A program made the translations under genes and the position numbers. The notes under the pieces were generated by a model. That model saw nothing but the letters and a program-made list of their open reading frames with translations. It did not search any database and was not told where the DNA came from. Positions 16,374 through 25,316 of a stretch of DNA of 64,000 bases are shown here, one piece after another. The DNA is from JBQDBK01 sp052090825 (GTDB taxonomy: Bacteria > Bacillota > Clostridia > Tissierellales > Peptoniphilaceae): the NCBI GenBank assembly GCA_052090825.1, contig JBQDBK010000003.1:84399-148398 (forward strand). The letters are read 5' to 3'. Numbering within the stretch: the first letter of the stretch is position 1; each line of letters begins with the position of its first letter.

Positions 16374-17792
16374 TTACATATTCTTTAAAGTTTTTACCAT
16401 ATGGTCTACTGCTTCTGGAACTTTATCTGATATTAAAGAGATTCCATTATTTATAAAATGGTTTCCTATTACAAGCTCTCCGTGAGCCTTAAAATTAGGC
16501 ATTGTTCCAAACTTTTGCGATATTACACTAAAACTAGGATACTTAATTTTTATTCCTCCTAATTCTTCATTATCTATCAACCTATCTTCATATAATTTCC
16601 TAATTAATCTAGACGTATCATTTTCATAAGCTAATTTTTCTAGATTCATACTTGGACCTGTGGCATTTATAATTATATCTGCCTTTAGACTTTTTTCCTT
16701 AGTTGTTATTATAAATTGTTCATAGAATTTTATATCTTTAATATCTGAATATATTCTTAGCTTATCTTTTTCTAATAAGTCCATGATTTTTAAGGTATTT
16801 TCTTTTGGCATCGGACTTTGCCATATTAGGTAAAGAGTCTTATAATTCTTCATGAATTCTAGTCTATCTGACATAGAAAGTTTTTCCCAAACATCTGGAT
16901 ACTTATATTTGTTTTTTAAAATAATTTCTTGTAATATTCCTAACTCTTCTAAATGATCTAATTCAAATTTAAATCCGTCATATACTGACATGCTTAATAA
17001 TTCTTTAAACATATTAAATGAAATTTTATAATTTAAAGCATCTTTTTTTATTGCTTCTATTATAGCTTCTAAGCTTGGTTTTTCTTTTGCAATTTCTATG
17101 TCTAAGTTAGGAGTTTTTACTTGTGCTTTTTTACCTCTGACTAAAGGAAATAGACCATTTCTTGAAATAGTTTTTATTATTCCCTTATAGTTATATTTAT
17201 ATAGAAAAACTATTATATCTACTGCTGATAGTCCTGATCCTATTATTCCTAATCTTTGAGTATTTAACAACCTATCCTTTTTATCTATTAAAGGATAGGG
17301 AGTTTCTATAAAATTTTTACTATTTTTAAGGCCATAGTGGTCTTTTAATGGTAATTGACCTATGCATAGGTGGATACCATCTACTAGATAAGAATTTTCT
17401 TTTGTTTTTATTTTAAATTTATTATCTTTTTTTTCTATATCTTCTACTAGTTCATTGTAAAATTTGACATTTTCCTTCTTTATATATTTATTAAAAACAT
17501 CTAAGGCGTATTGTCCAAATTGAGTTCTTGAAGTAAACTCTCTATCTAGAGAGACTGGATCATTATCCTTTAACCAACTTATATATCCATCAAATTTCCC
17601 ATCTAAACTCATCCTATTTTGTCTTTGATTTAAAAGTAGGGCTTGGTCATCTTCTATAAAGGGTAAGCCTCTTCCGGCATGGTCTTCTCTATCAAAAATT
17701 AAAATTTCTATATTTTCGTTTTTTTTATTTTCACAATAATATCTTAATACATTTATCCCCGCTATTCCAGCTCCAATAATTGCTATTTTCAT
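16374..17792 (-). CDS. FAD/NAD(P)-binding oxidoreductase (FAD_NAD_binding_9 type)
   Basis: 472 residues opening with the dinucleotide motif IAIIGAGIAGINVLRYY and LIFDREDHAGRGLPF. Later parts are LNQRQNRMSLDGKFDGYISW, a second nucleotide site LGIIGSGLSAVDIIVFLYKY and the closing TKEKSLKADIIINATGPSM. This architecture is found in the HI0933-distant NAD(P)-binding proteins close to ornithine-monooxygenase-like folds. Substrate unknown. AAGAAGGTG precedes the ATG, and an 11-bp inverted repeat lies immediately upstream. It converges on the EIIC-like gene. Confidence 0.8.
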   Translation of the reverse strand: MKIAIIGAGIAGINVLRYYCENKKNENIEILIFDREDHAGRGLPFIEDDQALLLNQRQNRMSLDGKFDGYISWLKDNDPVSLDREFTSRTQFGQYALDVFNKYIKKENVKFYNELVEDIEKKDNKFKIKTKENSYLVDGIHLCIGQLPLKDHYGLKNSKNFIETPYPLIDKKDRLLNTQRLGIIGSGLSAVDIIVFLYKYNYKGIIKTISRNGLFPLVRGKKAQVKTPNLDIEIAKEKPSLEAIIEAIKKDALNYKISFNMFKELLSMSVYDGFKFELDHLEELGILQEIILKNKYKYPDVWEKLSMSDRLEFMKNYKTLYLIWQSPMPKENTLKIMDLLEKDKLRIYSDIKDIKFYEQFIITTKEKSLKADIIINATGPSMNLEKLAYENDTSRLIRKLYEDRLIDNEELGGIKIKYPSFSVISQKFGTMPNFKAHGELVIGNHFINNGISLISDKVPEAVDHMVKTLKNM

Positions 17793-17808
17793 AATACACC
17801 TTCTTATT

Positions 17809-17840
17809 TTTATAATGTATATTTCTAATTACATTATAAA
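17809..17840. promoter_or_regulatory. 11-bp inverted repeat upstream of the FAD oxidoreductase, possible operator
   Basis: TTTATAATGTA (17809-17819) and TACATTATAAA (17830-17840) are exact reverse complements with 10 bases between, i.e. centres 21 bp apart, two helical turns. It begins 17 bp upstream of the ATG and contains TATAAT-like elements, so a repressor bound there would cover a promoter. Confidence 0.4.
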
Positions 17841-18060
17841 TTATATATTCTTTTTTAATATTACTCAAGTATTATTAGAATATGGGTATATTCTTTAGAT
17901 GCTTACTTTGAATTATTATATATATATGTAAAAACACTATTTTAAAATAAATTTATGGAATGAAATAAATTTTAAAATTAATAATATCTTTAAAAATAAA
18001 AATAATTACATTAAACTAGCTTTGTTTTCAAAAATACTCTATTTGCTGTCCTTATTAATT
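17841..18060. other. AT-rich intergenic spacer
   Basis: Two hundred and twenty bases of AT-rich sequence between the FAD oxidoreductase and the rplQ terminator. I see no frame with a ribosome site and no structured RNA. Confidence 0.5.
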
Positions 18061-18096
18061 AAAAAAAAAGAAATCCTAATGGATTTCTTTTTTTTT
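18061..18096 (-). terminator. Terminator of the ribosomal protein cluster
   Basis: A-run plus GAAATCC (to 18076) pairs with GGATTTC plus T-run (18081-18096) around TAAT. It lies 3 bp after the rplQ stop and reads into T9 on the minus strand. Confidence 0.9.
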
Positions 18097-18098
18097 AA

Positions 18099-18440
18099 TT
18101 AAACTAATTCAATTATTGCTTCTTCTGCTCCGTCACCACGACGATTTCCTAGTTTTAAAATTCTAGTATATCCACCGTTTCTTGATTCATAATTTGGTGC
18201 AATTTCAGTAAAAAGTTTTGTCACTACATCTTCATCATAAATATATGATAATGCTTGTCTTCTTGCATGAAGATCTCCGCGTTTTCCTAGAGTGATCATC
18301 TTTTCAGCCATTCTTTTTGTTTCTTTAGCTCTTGTTACTGTTGTTGTCATTTTTCCATCTCTTAATAGAGAGGTAACAAGATTTCTTAACATGGCTTTTC
18401 TATGAGCAGTTGGGCGACCAAGCTTTCTTAACTTTGCCAT
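18099..18440 (-). CDS. rplQ: 50S ribosomal protein L17
   Basis: 113 residues, with KLGRPTAHRKAMLRNL at the start and the C-terminal RNGGYTRILKLGNRRGDGAE typical of bL17, a large-subunit protein near the exit tunnel. It is the last gene of the cluster, 12 bp after rpoA. The usual downstream ecf-transporter, truA, rplM and rpsI genes do not follow. Confidence 0.98.
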   Translation of the reverse strand: MAKLRKLGRPTAHRKAMLRNLVTSLLRDGKMTTTVTRAKETKRMAEKMITLGKRGDLHARRQALSYIYDEDVVTKLFTEIAPNYESRNGGYTRILKLGNRRGDGAEEAIIELV

Positions 18441-18452
18441 TTTGACCCTCCT

Positions 18453-19400
18453 TTATTCCTCTTCTTTTTTCAATCCTAAGCCTAATTCAGCTAATTTATG
18501 TTCAACTTCTTCTAATGATTTTCTTCCAAGATTTCGTACTTTCATCATGTCATCTTCAGTCTTTTCTGTAAGTTGTTCTACAGTGTTTATATTTGCACGT
18601 TTTAAACAGTTAAATGATCTTACAGAAAGGTCTAATTCTTCTACTGTCATTTCTAATACTTTTTCTTTTTGATCTTCTTCTTTTTCCACCATAATATTTA
18701 CTTCGCTTACATGTTCTGTAAGTCCTATAAATAGGTCTAAATGTTCTGTTAATACTTTAGCCGCTAAAGAAGTTGCTTCATCAGCTTTCATAGAACCATC
18801 AGTAGTAACCTCAAGTATAAGTCTATCATAATCAATTTTTTGACCTACTCTTGTGTTTTCTACTTTCCAATTTACCTTCTTAATAGGTGTGTAATTAGAG
18901 TCTATTGGTATTACCCCAATTTCAGTAATTGATTCCTTTTTAAGTTCTGAAGGTTCATACCCTCTACCTTTTTCAATAGTCAATTCCATATAGACGTCTG
19001 CATCATTATTTAGTGTTGCTATATGATGATCTTCATTTATTATCTCTACTTCTGGTCCAGCTATTATATCTGATGCTTTGATTTCTCCAGCACCTTTTTT
19101 TTCAATAATAACTTTGACAGGTTGCTCTTCATTGTATCGCAATACTAAAGATTTTATATTCAAGATTATTTGAGGAACATCTTCTAAAACACCAGGAATA
19201 GTTGCAAATTCATGTTCTACTCCCCTAATATTTATCATTGAAACTGCTGCTCCTGGAAGAGATGACAAAAGTACTCTTCTTAATGAGTTTCCTATTGTTA
19301 TTCCAAAGCCATTTTCAAGCGGTTCAACAACAAATTTCCCATACTTACCAGACTCGTCTAATTCAACTATCTCAATGTTCGGCTTTTCAATTTCTATCAT
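18453..19400 (-). CDS. rpoA: RNA polymerase alpha subunit
   Basis: 315 residues. The N-terminal domain (about 1-230) dimerises and holds the assembly motif NSLRRVLLSSLPGAA; the C-terminal domain (about 250-312) carries helix-hairpin-helix elements (LKRANINTVEQL, VRNLGRKSLEEVEHKL) that touch upstream DNA and activators. GGAGGGTAAGTC precedes the ATG. It follows rpsK by 39 bp without rpsD between, unlike many clostridia. Confidence 0.98.
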   Translation of the reverse strand: MIEIEKPNIEIVELDESGKYGKFVVEPLENGFGITIGNSLRRVLLSSLPGAAVSMINIRGVEHEFATIPGVLEDVPQIILNIKSLVLRYNEEQPVKVIIEKKGAGEIKASDIIAGPEVEIINEDHHIATLNNDADVYMELTIEKGRGYEPSELKKESITEIGVIPIDSNYTPIKKVNWKVENTRVGQKIDYDRLILEVTTDGSMKADEATSLAAKVLTEHLDLFIGLTEHVSEVNIMVEKEEDQKEKVLEMTVEELDLSVRSFNCLKRANINTVEQLTEKTEDDMMKVRNLGRKSLEEVEHKLAELGLGLKKEEE

Positions 19401-19439
19401 GACTTACCCTCCTTTATGGGTTAATAGGAGCGTAAATTA

Positions 19440-19835
19440 TTAAACTCTCCTACGCTTAGGTGGTCTACATCCATTATGTGGAATTGGTGTTACGTCTTTG
19501 ATCATAGTTACTTCAAGTCCTGAAGCTTGTAGTGCTCTAATAGCAGCTTCTCTTCCTGAACCAGGACCTTTTACATATACTTCTACTGATTTTAATCCGT
19601 GTTCTTTAGCTTTGCTTGATGCAGTTTCTGCAGCTTCTTGTGCTGCAAAAGGTGTAGACTTTCTTGAACCTCTAAATCCAAGTTGTCCAGCACTAGCCCA
19701 AGAAATAACATTACCGCTCATATCTGTTAGAGTTACCATTGTATTGTTAAAAGTTGAAGCTATGTGAGCTTGTCCTTTCTCAATATTTTTACGTTCTCTT
19801 TTTCTAACACGTGTTGTTTTTTGTTTCTTAGCCAT
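19440..19835 (-). CDS. rpsK: 30S ribosomal protein S11
   Basis: 131 residues, uS11 of the platform. It has GQAHIASTFNNTMVTLTD, VKGPGSGREAAIRALQASGL and the basic C terminus NGCRPPKRRRV. It lies 11 bp after rpsM. Confidence 0.98.
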   Translation of the reverse strand: MAKKQKTTRVRKRERKNIEKGQAHIASTFNNTMVTLTDMSGNVISWASAGQLGFRGSRKSTPFAAQEAAETASSKAKEHGLKSVEVYVKGPGSGREAAIRALQASGLEVTMIKDVTPIPHNGCRPPKRRRV

Positions 19836-19846
19836 GTCTACCCCCC

Positions 19847-20209
19847 TTACTTCTTCTTAGATACTAATTTTTTAGGACCTTTTCTAGTTCTAGCATTAGT
19901 TTTAGTTTTTTGACCTCTTACTGGAAGTCCTTTTTTGTGTCTTACTCCTCTGTAGCAGTTGATTTCTTTAAGTCTTTTAATGTCCATTCCTATTTGACGA
20001 CGTAAATCTCCTTCTACATTGTATTTATCTATTTCTTCTCTTATACGAGCAAGTTCAGCTTCTGATAAGTCTTTAACTCTTGTATCAAAGTTTACATCAG
20101 ATTTCTTTAGAATCTCTTGAGATCTACTTTTGCCGACTCCATAGATATAAGTAAGACCAATTTCAACGCGTTTTTCTCTGGGTAAGTCAATACCAGCAAT
20201 TCTTGCCAT
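19847..20209 (-). CDS. rpsM: 30S ribosomal protein S13
   Basis: 120 residues, uS13 of the head, which contacts P-site tRNA with its basic tail. It opens MARIAGIDLPREKRVEIGLT and ends with RGQKTKTNARTRKGPKK. GGAGG stands just before the ATG, 12 bp after rpmJ. Confidence 0.98.
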   Translation of the reverse strand: MARIAGIDLPREKRVEIGLTYIYGVGKSRSQEILKKSDVNFDTRVKDLSEAELARIREEIDKYNVEGDLRRQIGMDIKRLKEINCYRGVRHKKGLPVRGQKTKTNARTRKGPKKLVSKKK

Positions 20210-20221
20210 TAATAAGCCTCC

Positions 20222-20335
20222 TTATCCTTGTCTTTGTTTATGCTTTGGATTTTCACAAATAATCATTACTCGGCCATTTCTTTTTATAATCTTACATTTC
20301 TCGCACATCTTTTTTACAGATGGTCTAACTTTCAT
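20222..20335 (-). CDS. rpmJ: 50S ribosomal protein L36, zinc-binding form
   Basis: A 37-residue gene, MKVRPSVKKMCEKCKIIKRN then GRVMIICENPKHKQRQG. The zinc ligands C11, C14, C27 and H32 are all present (C+ form). GGAGG lies 6 bases before the ATG. Between infA and rpsM, as in most Firmicutes. Confidence 0.97.
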   Translation of the reverse strand: MKVRPSVKKMCEKCKIIKRNGRVMIICENPKHKQRQG

Positions 20336-20365
20336 TATATCCCTCCTAAGTTTAGGACTAATTAT

Positions 20366-20584
20366 CTATTTCTTCCTCCAAGTGATTCTTCCCCTACTTA
20401 AATCATAAGGTGATAACTCTACAGTTACTTTATCTCCTGGAAGTATACGTATATAATTCATTCTAAGCTTTCCAGAAATATGGGCTAGTATAATATGTCC
20501 ATTTTCTAGTTCTACTTTAAAGTTAGTATTAGGAAGAGCATCTACTACTGTTCCTTCAACTTCTATTACATCTTCTTTGGCCAT
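20366..20584 (-). CDS. infA: Translation initiation factor IF-1
   Basis: 72 residues, a single S1/OB fold: MAKEDVIEVEGTVVDALPN, then HISGKLRMNYIRILPGDKV and the C-terminal YDLSRGRITWRKK. IF-1 blocks the A site during initiation. The gene lies 20 bp after the KOW-domain gene; the map gene that often precedes it is absent. Confidence 0.98.
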   Translation of the reverse strand: MAKEDVIEVEGTVVDALPNTNFKVELENGHIILAHISGKLRMNYIRILPGDKVTVELSPYDLSRGRITWRKK

Positions 20585-20604
20585 TACAAGGTTCCTCCTT
20601 TTAC

Positions 20605-20859
20605 TTAACTATAATTATTAAGAGCTTTTCTTATATATGCATCGTTTAAATTTTCTACATTTAAATCTATACAATCTTTATATAAAGCTAAATGTTTTAT
20701 CTTCTTCTTCTTGGGATTTGCAAGTTTCCTTGTTTTTCCATTTACAATATATACAAAGCTCTCATCTATTACTTTATTAATTAAGAATACCTCTCCGGCG
20801 TCTCTGCCGGCCATAGATTTAACAACTAGACCAACTTTTATAGTAAAAGTTTTGTCCAT
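20605..20859 (-). CDS. KOW domain-containing RNA-binding protein (L14e-like)
   Basis: 84 residues with the KOW beta-strand motif GLVVKSMAGRDAGEVFLINK and then VNGKTRKLANPKKKKIKHL, a basic RNA-binding stretch. It belongs to the small KOW proteins found in this locus of clostridia, often named ribosomal protein L14E/L6E/L27E. Its role on the ribosome is unproven. It is 3 bp downstream of adk and 20 bp upstream of infA. Confidence 0.85.
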   Translation of the reverse strand: MDKTFTIKVGLVVKSMAGRDAGEVFLINKVIDESFVYIVNGKTRKLANPKKKKIKHLALYKDCIDLNVENLNDAYIRKALNNYS

Positions 20860-20862
20860 ATT

Positions 20863-21504
20863 TTATTCTAAGCCTTTTACTATTTCATCAAAAACTTTAT
20901 TTATTTCTAAAGTTCCATCTACATTTAGTAATAGCCCTTGAGCTTTATAATAATCTATTAAAGGTGATGTTTGTTCAAAATACACTTGAATTCTTGTCTC
21001 AACTGTTTCTTTTACATCATCATCTCTTTGAACTAGTGGAGTTCCATCTTTGTCACAAATTCCTTCTTCTTTTGGAGGATTGAATTTAATGTGATAAGTT
21101 GATCCACAAGTTTTGCAAACTCTTCTTCCTACTGCTCTTTCTACTAATATATCTGTATCTACATCTATATTAATAACTTTATCTAATTGTGTTCCTAGTT
21201 TAACAAGTTCTGAATCAAGGCTTACTGCTTGAGCTACTGTTCTAGGAAAACCATCTAATAAAAATCCATCTTTACAATCGTCTTTTAGAATTCTATCTTG
21301 TACTATTTCTATAACTACTTCATCAGGAACAAGTAATCCTTTGTCCATATATGATTTAGCTTTTTTCCCTAATTCTGTATTATTCTTTATATTTTCTCTA
21401 AAGATATCTCCAGTTGAGATGTGAGGTATATTATATTTGTTTATTATATATTCTGCTTGTGTACCTTTACCAGCTCCTGGAGGTCCCAATATAACAAGTT
21501 TCAT
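20863..21504 (-). CDS. adk: Adenylate kinase, zinc-lid type
   Basis: 213 residues, converting ATP + AMP to 2 ADP. It has the P-loop LGPPGAGKGTQAEYI, AMP site ISTGDIFRENI, DGFPRTVAQA and the lid VCKTCGSTYHIKFNPP...ICDKDG, which holds a structural zinc (three cysteines plus aspartate). It sits 17 bp after secY as in other Gram-positives. Confidence 0.97.
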   Translation of the reverse strand: MKLVILGPPGAGKGTQAEYIINKYNIPHISTGDIFRENIKNNTELGKKAKSYMDKGLLVPDEVVIEIVQDRILKDDCKDGFLLDGFPRTVAQAVSLDSELVKLGTQLDKVINIDVDTDILVERAVGRRVCKTCGSTYHIKFNPPKEEGICDKDGTPLVQRDDDVKETVETRIQVYFEQTSPLIDYYKAQGLLLNVDGTLEINKVFDEIVKGLE

Positions 21505-21521
21505 ATCTTAATTACCTCCTC

Positions 21522-22802
21522 TTATTTATTAAGAAATCCCTTATAATGTCTCATTAGCATTTGCTGTTCTAATACTCTTGTAGTTTCTAAAACAACTCCT
21601 ACGATAATTATCATTGAGGTTCCACCATAACTAAATTGAAGTCCTGATATCTTAGTTAAGAATATTGGAAGTATAGCTAATATTGCAAGTACTATTGCTC
21701 CTGGAAGTACTAATCTGTTAACTGTTCTTTGTAAATAATCACTTGTAGGTTTTCCAGCTCTTATTCCTGGTATGAATCCACCATTTTGTTGAAGATTTTT
21801 TGAATATTCAACTGTATTAAATTGTATTGAAGTATAGAAGTAAGTGAAAAATATTATTAGTAATGCTGTTACTACTACATAATAAATTGTTCCTGGTACT
21901 CCTTGTACTGTAAAAAATTTAAGGATAGTTCTCTTTGTAGATTCATTGCTTGTAAACATAGCTATTGTTGCAGGAAGTGATACTATTGAACTTGCAAAGA
22001 TCATTGGCATAACACCACTCATTAATACTTTAACTGGTATATGAGTTGACTGTCCACCATACATTTTTCTTCCTACTACTCTTTTTGCATATTGTACTGG
22101 AATTTTTCTTTGTCCCTCGTTTAAAGCTACTACTAAAAATACGATAGCTATAAACAGTACTATAAATAATACTAAAAATATAGGGCTAGCTTTTCCTGCT
22201 TTAACCATAAGGTATGATTGAGCTATATTCACAGGAAATCTAGATACTATACCTGCAAAAATTAACAAGGATATACCATTGCCTATACCGTGTTCTGTTA
22301 TTTGCTCACCAATCCATATAAGGAAAGCTGTACCTGCAACTATAGATAAAATTACTACTGATTTTTCTAAAAAAGTTGTAGCCATTACAGCTTCTTTAAA
22401 GAAACCAAAAGAATAACCTATGGCTTGAACAAATGCTATTGCTATTGCTAAATAACGAGTATATTTTGCTATTGCCTTTCTACCAGTTTCTCCTTCTTTA
22501 GCAAGTGCTTCTAATGAAGGTATTGCTATTGTCAACAACTGAAGAATAATAGATGCTGTAATATATGGATATATATTTGCAGCAAAAATTGTAAAATTCC
22601 TGAAGTTCCCTCCTGCCATTAAGTCAAGCAGAGAAAATACTGACTGATTTGATCCTTTAAACAGCAATTGAATTTGTTGCGAATTCATATATGGTACTGT
22701 TATATGAGATCCAAGTCTATATATTAATAGCATTAATAGAGTAAAAATCATTTTTTTACGTAGTGAAGGAATTTTCCAGGCATTTCTAAAGGTAGAAATC
22801 AT
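21522..22802 (-). CDS. secY: Protein translocase subunit SecY
   Basis: 426 residues with ten membrane spans, the channel of the Sec translocon. Markers are FRNAWKIPSLRKKMIFTLLM, the plug region YMNSQQIQLLFKG, ITEHGIGNGISLLIFAGIVS and the C-terminal YGGTSMIIIVGVVLETTRVL. Its ATG overlaps the rplO stop by one base (TAATG), behind GAGGTGATC. Confidence 0.97.
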   Translation of the reverse strand: MISTFRNAWKIPSLRKKMIFTLLMLLIYRLGSHITVPYMNSQQIQLLFKGSNQSVFSLLDLMAGGNFRNFTIFAANIYPYITASIILQLLTIAIPSLEALAKEGETGRKAIAKYTRYLAIAIAFVQAIGYSFGFFKEAVMATTFLEKSVVILSIVAGTAFLIWIGEQITEHGIGNGISLLIFAGIVSRFPVNIAQSYLMVKAGKASPIFLVLFIVLFIAIVFLVVALNEGQRKIPVQYAKRVVGRKMYGGQSTHIPVKVLMSGVMPMIFASSIVSLPATIAMFTSNESTKRTILKFFTVQGVPGTIYYVVVTALLIIFFTYFYTSIQFNTVEYSKNLQQNGGFIPGIRAGKPTSDYLQRTVNRLVLPGAIVLAILAILPIFLTKISGLQFSYGGTSMIIIVGVVLETTRVLEQQMLMRHYKGFLNK

Positions 22803-23245
22803 TAGATCACCTCGGCCTTTCCTCCAGCAGCCTCAATTTTTTCTGCCGCGGATTTAGAAAAATGTTGAGCTTTAACATTTAATTTTACTGTAAGCTCTCC
22901 ATCACCAAGAATTCTCACGCCGTCTTTTCCTTTTTTTACTAATCCCATGTTCTTTAAAATTTCAGGTGTTACTTCTGCTCCGTCTTCGAAAGCATTTAAA
23001 TCTGAAACATTAATTACAGCATATTCTTTTGCAAAGATATTTGTAAAACCTCTTTTTGGAAGTCTTCTAAATAGTGGCATTTGACCCCCTTCAAATCCTG
23101 GTCTTACTCCACCACCTGATCTTGCATTTTGTCCTTTATGACCTTTACCTGATGTTTTACCTGTTCCTGAACCGATACCTCTACCAAGTCTTTTTTTAGC
23201 TTTAACGCCGCCGCCTTCAGCAGGTCTTAATTCATGTAATTTCAC
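22802..23245 (-). CDS. rplO: 50S ribosomal protein L15
   Basis: 147 residues, uL15, with the glycine-rich N-terminal extension GRGIGSGTGKTSGKGHKGQ and GFEGGQMPLFRRLPKRGF. It follows rpmD by 13 bp and is coupled to secY. Confidence 0.98.
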   Translation of the reverse strand: MKLHELRPAEGGGVKAKKRLGRGIGSGTGKTSGKGHKGQNARSGGGVRPGFEGGQMPLFRRLPKRGFTNIFAKEYAVINVSDLNAFEDGAEVTPEILKNMGLVKKGKDGVRILGDGELTVKLNVKAQHFSKSAAEKIEAAGGKAEVI

Positions 23246-23258
23246 GTTTCACACCTCC

Positions 23259-23426
23259 TTATTCTTCAACTTCAAGCATATAAGATACTTGTTTTATCAT
23301 ACCTCTGATTTGAGGATTATCTTCATGTTCTACAACTTGATTTATTTTTCTAAGACCAAGTGCTTTTATTGTTCTTTTATGAGTTTCCATTCTACCGATA
23401 GGGCTCCTTACTAATTTGATTTTCAT
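23259..23426 (-). CDS. rpmD: 50S ribosomal protein L30
   Basis: A 55-residue uL30: MKIKLVRSPIGRMETHKRTI then KALGLRKINQ and VEHEDNPQIRGMIKQVSYML. It lies between rpsE and rplO, its canonical place. The upstream ribosome site is GGGGTAAGAACT. Confidence 0.96.
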   Translation of the reverse strand: MKIKLVRSPIGRMETHKRTIKALGLRKINQVVEHEDNPQIRGMIKQVSYMLEVEE

Positions 23427-23439
23427 AGTTCTTACCCCC

Positions 23440-23946
23440 TTATCCTAAAATCTCATCTACTGATTTATTTCTAAGTTTAGCAACTGATTCAACTGTTTTA
23501 AGCTCAGTTAATGCTTTTATTGTAGCATTTACAATATTTCTTGGATTATTACTTCCAATGTTTTTTGTACGAATATCGCTAATTCCTGCAAGCTCACATA
23601 CCGCACGAACTGCTCCACCAGCGATAACTCCAGTACCTTCACGTGCTGGTTTTAAAAATACTTGTCCTGCACCAACAACTCCTGTTACTTGATGAGGGAT
23701 AGAAGTATCTAAAAGATTTACTTTTACTAAATGTTTTTTTGCATCTTGAATAGCTTTTCTAATTGCTTCAGGTACTTCTAATGCTTTTCCAGTTCCAACT
23801 CCAACATGACCATTTCTATCTCCAACTACTACTAGTGCTGAAAATCTGAAGTTTCTACCGCCCTTAACAACTTTTGCAACTCTATTAATTGCAACTACTC
23901 TTTCTTCAAGATCTAATTCTTGTGCATTGATTAATGAACGTTCCAT
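23440..23946 (-). CDS. rpsE: 30S ribosomal protein S5
   Basis: 168 residues, uS5. It has the double-stranded RNA-binding part LEERVVAINRVAKVVKGGRN and FSALVVVGDRNGHVGVGTGK, then the C-terminal VRAVCELAGISDIRTKNIGS. It affects decoding accuracy. 14 bp after rplR. Confidence 0.98.
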   Translation of the reverse strand: MERSLINAQELDLEERVVAINRVAKVVKGGRNFRFSALVVVGDRNGHVGVGTGKALEVPEAIRKAIQDAKKHLVKVNLLDTSIPHQVTGVVGAGQVFLKPAREGTGVIAGGAVRAVCELAGISDIRTKNIGSNNPRNIVNATIKALTELKTVESVAKLRNKSVDEILG

Positions 23947-23960
23947 TTTTCCCTCCTTTT

Positions 23961-24323
23961 TTAGAATTTAAGTCCTGTTTCTCTTGCTGCTTCAGCTAGA
24001 GCTTTTATACGACCATGGTATAAATATCCAGATCTATCAAAAACTACTTCTTTGATTCCTGCATCAAGAGCACGTTTTGCTATGGATTCTCCTATTTTTT
24101 TAGCTGCTTCAATATTTTTTGTACTTTCAAGCTCTAAAGACTTGTCAAGGCTTGAAGCTTGGGCTAATGTATGTCCATTTACATCATCTATTATTTGTGC
24201 ATATATATGTGCACTTGATCTGTAAACAGAAAGTCTTGGGCAAGATGGTGTTCCGGAGATTTTATTTCTTATTCTCTTGTGTCTTTTTATTCTGTTTGCA
24301 TTTTTATCAATTTTTTTAAACAC
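23961..24323 (-). CDS. rplR: 50S ribosomal protein L18
   Basis: 120 residues, uL18, which binds 5S rRNA. Typical parts are RIKRHKRIRNKISGT, PRLSVYRSSAHIYAQIIDD and VVFDRSGYLYHGRIKALAEA at the C terminus. Confidence 0.98.
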   Translation of the reverse strand: MFKKIDKNANRIKRHKRIRNKISGTPSCPRLSVYRSSAHIYAQIIDDVNGHTLAQASSLDKSLELESTKNIEAAKKIGESIAKRALDAGIKEVVFDRSGYLYHGRIKALAEAARETGLKF

Positions 24324-24339
24324 TATTTATACTCCTTTC

Positions 24340-24876
24340 CTACTTACCTGTTTTCCCTACTTTACGTTTTACATATTCATCAACATACTTAACACCTTTA
24401 CCTTTGTATGGCTCAGGTTCTCTATATTTTCTAATGTGAGCTGCGTAAGCTCCAACTTTTTGTTTATCTATTCCTGATATGATTATTCTTGTAGGTGCAG
24501 GCACTTCTGTTTCTATTCCTTCTGGATCTTCAAGCTCTAATGGGTGTGAAAATCCTAGGTTTAAAGCAAGCTTTTTACCATTTTTAGCCGCTCTGTATCC
24601 TGTTCCTATAATTTCTAATTCTTTTTTATAGCCTTCTGTTACTCCTATCACCATGTTGTAAATTAGTGTTCTTACTAAGCCATGCATAGCTTTGTGTTTT
24701 TTACTATCGCTTGGTCTAGTTACACTTAGAGTTGCATCTTCGATTTCAATAAGCATCTCTTTATCAAAGCTTTGTGATAATTCTCCCTTAGGACCTTTTA
24801 CAGTCACTGTGTTATCTACAACTTTGATATCTACTCCAGCTGGGATTTGTATTGGCTTTTTACCGATTCTAGACAT
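24340..24876 (-). CDS. rplF: 50S ribosomal protein L6
   Basis: 178 residues, uL6, two repeated domains. MSRIGKKPIQIPAGVDIKV opens it and YKGKGVKYVDEYVKRKVGKT closes it. Near the sarcin-ricin loop on the ribosome. 16 bp before rplR. Confidence 0.98.
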   Translation of the reverse strand: MSRIGKKPIQIPAGVDIKVVDNTVTVKGPKGELSQSFDKEMLIEIEDATLSVTRPSDSKKHKAMHGLVRTLIYNMVIGVTEGYKKELEIIGTGYRAAKNGKKLALNLGFSHPLELEDPEGIETEVPAPTRIIISGIDKQKVGAYAAHIRKYREPEPYKGKGVKYVDEYVKRKVGKTGK

Positions 24877-24888
24877 ATTCCCCTCCTA

Positions 24889-25284
24889 TTACCAAACGTA
24901 GCAGATTACTTCTCCACCAACATTAGAGTTTCTAGCTTCTTTATCAGTTAAAATTCCTTTTGATGTTGAAATTATCGCTATTCCTAGTCCTCCTAGAACT
25001 TTGGGAATATCACTGTTTTGAACATATACTCTTAGTCCTGGTTTTGAAATTCTCTTTATTCCGCTAATTACTTTTTCTCTATTTTCTCCATACTTTAAAT
25101 CTATTCTTATCATGCCTTGTTTGTCATCATCAATTACTTCGTAACCTTTGATGTACCCTTCTCTAAGAAGAATCTCAGCTATTTCTTTTTTTATATTTGA
25201 AGCTGGAACATCAACAGATTTATGTCTTGCATTATTACCATTTCTAATTCTAGATAGCATATCTGCAATTGGGTCTGTCATCAT
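24889..25284 (-). CDS. rpsH: 30S ribosomal protein S8
   Basis: 131 residues, uS8, with MTDPIADMLSRIRNGNNARH and the C-terminal GILTDKEARNSNVGGEVICY. GGGAGG precedes two adjacent ATG codons by 9 and 12 bases; I use the first. In many bacteria S8 also represses the spc operon. Confidence 0.97.
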   Translation of the reverse strand: MMTDPIADMLSRIRNGNNARHKSVDVPASNIKKEIAEILLREGYIKGYEVIDDDKQGMIRIDLKYGENREKVISGIKRISKPGLRVYVQNSDIPKVLGGLGIAIISTSKGILTDKEARNSNVGGEVICYVW

Positions 25285-25316
25285 AATTTTTTGCCTCCCT
25301 TCGTATCAATGGTGAA

